This document shows, piece after piece, positions 6,915 to 7,083 of a DNA stretch of 7,083 nt. The position numbers were made by a program, and so were the translations under genes. The stretch spans positions 1-7,083 of the forward strand of contig CAZTDD010000203.1 of assembly GCA_964612675.1 (NCBI GenBank), written 5' to 3'. This DNA comes from CAZTDD01 sp964612675. GTDB lineage: Bacteria > Hinthialibacterota > Hinthialibacteria > Hinthialibacterales > JAKPRU01. Position 1 is the stretch's first letter; each line of letters opens with the position of its first letter. The notes under the pieces are model-generated. The model was given only the letters and a program-made list of their open reading frames with translations. It was not told where the DNA came from and did not search any database.

Positions 6915-7057
6915 CAATGTCATTAAGTTAAGCCCTTTGTAAAAGCACGCTGGGAGGGCGAAGCTCCTGCTGAGCCGGATTCTCTTTCTCGCACGCGGCT
7001 CAGCAGGAGCTTCGCCCTCCCGCGAAAAGCCAGCGTCTCCTTAACTTAATGACATTG
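6915..7057. mobile_element. MITE-like non-autonomous element, 143 bases
   Basis: The ends are perfect inverted repeats of 18 bases: the left end (6915-6932) starts CAATGTCATTAAGTTAAG, and the right end (7040-7057) is its exact reverse complement ending GACATTG. Perfect 10-base direct repeats flank it. There is no coding capacity for a transposase inside, so it would have to be moved by an enzyme encoded elsewhere. The duplication length and end style resemble those of IS4- or ISAs1-type DDE elements, but the parent family cannot be fixed from this window. The perfect ends and duplication argue for recent insertion. Confidence 0.85.
6952..7021. repeat. 26-base perfect palindrome inside the MITE-like element
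   Basis: The arm at 6952-6977 (beginning GGGAGGGCGAAGC) is exactly complementary to 6996-7021 (ending TTCGCCCTCCC), with an 18-base loop at 6978-6995. A second outer pairing, ACGCTGG (6947-6953) with CCAGCGT (7030-7036), competes with the base of the stem. Transcribed in either direction it would form a very stable hairpin. Similar GGCTCAGCAGGAGC-type palindromes are, to my recollection, scattered in planctomycete-like genomes, so it may itself be a REP sequence captured by the element. Confidence 0.85.
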
Positions 7058-7067
7058 GGTGTAGGAG
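7058..7067 (+). repeat. Right target-site duplication of the MITE-like element
   Basis: GGTGTAGGAG here is identical to 6905-6914. It is followed directly by the remaining GGGGTTGA tail of the host repeat, which shows that the insertion split that repeat. Confidence 0.85.
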
Positions 7068-7083
7068 GGGGTTGATACATCGT

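Larger units (their letters stand above)
6884..7075 (+). repeat. REP-like hairpin repeat, copy 2, interrupted by an insertion
   Basis: This copy matches the left-end repeat at TTCCTCCCCCGAAGA and in the tail GAGGGGGTTGA (7065-7075 region). CCTCCCCCG (6884-6892) pairs perfectly with CGGGGGAGG (6898-6906) around AAGAC, a stem of 9. The hairpin and the tail are split by the 143-base element at 6915-7057 plus one copy of its target duplication. Removing both leaves a compact repeat of about 40 bases. It begins 100 bases after the TlpA-like stop, so it may end or stabilise that transcript. A 12-base perfect palindrome, GAAATCGATTTC (6873-6884), sits just before it. Confidence 0.75.

Noticed and set aside
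6692..6931. A 79-codon plus-strand frame crossing the end of the TlpA-like gene into the repeat
   Set aside because: It overlaps the TlpA gene in another phase, and its end is a translation of the hairpin repeat (FPPPKTGGG), a typical spurious frame.
6952..7021. A structured non-coding RNA or riboswitch
   Set aside because: The long perfect palindrome lies inside an element with terminal inverted repeats and a target duplication, which explains it as mobile DNA. No riboswitch core was recognised.

Overview
The window looks like a contig from a metagenome-derived bacterial genome. It contains a run of exactly 100 N, which is a scaffold-gap placeholder. Its base composition is moderate, it has dense short genes with Shine-Dalgarno sites, and it carries GC-rich palindromic intergenic repeats. 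The gene content is a giant two-domain acyl-CoA dehydratase activase, a TlpA-type thioredoxin and a Yip1-like membrane protein. Together with the repeat style, this fits an uncultured anaerobic or facultative lineage near the Planctomycetota, Hydrogenedentota, Sumerlaeota or Desulfobacterota. That placement is an inference and is weakly held.

Layout. Bases 1-199 are non-coding and hold a REP-like hairpin repeat. Bases 200-3870 on the minus strand hold one very long gene of the BadF/BadG/BcrA/BcrD ATPase plus DUF2229 family. The N gap at 3520-3619 breaks it into a 5' piece (3620-3870) and a 3' piece (200-3519). The gap is almost certainly much longer in reality, because most of the first ATPase domain and the beginning of the second are missing. 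Bases 3871-4374 are a divergent intergenic region. It holds the activase ribosome-binding site, inverted repeats, a perfect TATAAT on the plus strand and what looks like a decayed, frameshifted small gene on the minus strand.

From 4375 to 6783 the plus strand carries a compact four-gene run. It consists of a 51-residue single-span membrane protein, a 120-residue four-span membrane protein, a 412-residue protein with a signal sequence, a carboxypeptidase-regulatory-like beta domain and a Yip1-like membrane domain, and a membrane-anchored TlpA/ResA-like thioredoxin with a WCGPC active site. Spacings of 33, 5 and 25 bases and good ribosome-binding sites suggest one transcript. All four products are predicted to sit in or at the cytoplasmic membrane.

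The right end (6784-7083) holds a second copy of the left-end repeat. It is interrupted by a 143-base MITE-like element with perfect 18-base terminal inverted repeats, a 26-base internal perfect palindrome and a perfect 10-base target duplication.

How the genes might work together: the activase is expected to be a cytoplasmic ATP-driven Fe-S electron-transfer protein. The plus-strand run is an envelope module with an extracytoplasmic thiol-redox component. Nothing in the sequence links the two beyond divergent adjacency. No defence system, CRISPR array, tRNA or rRNA is visible.
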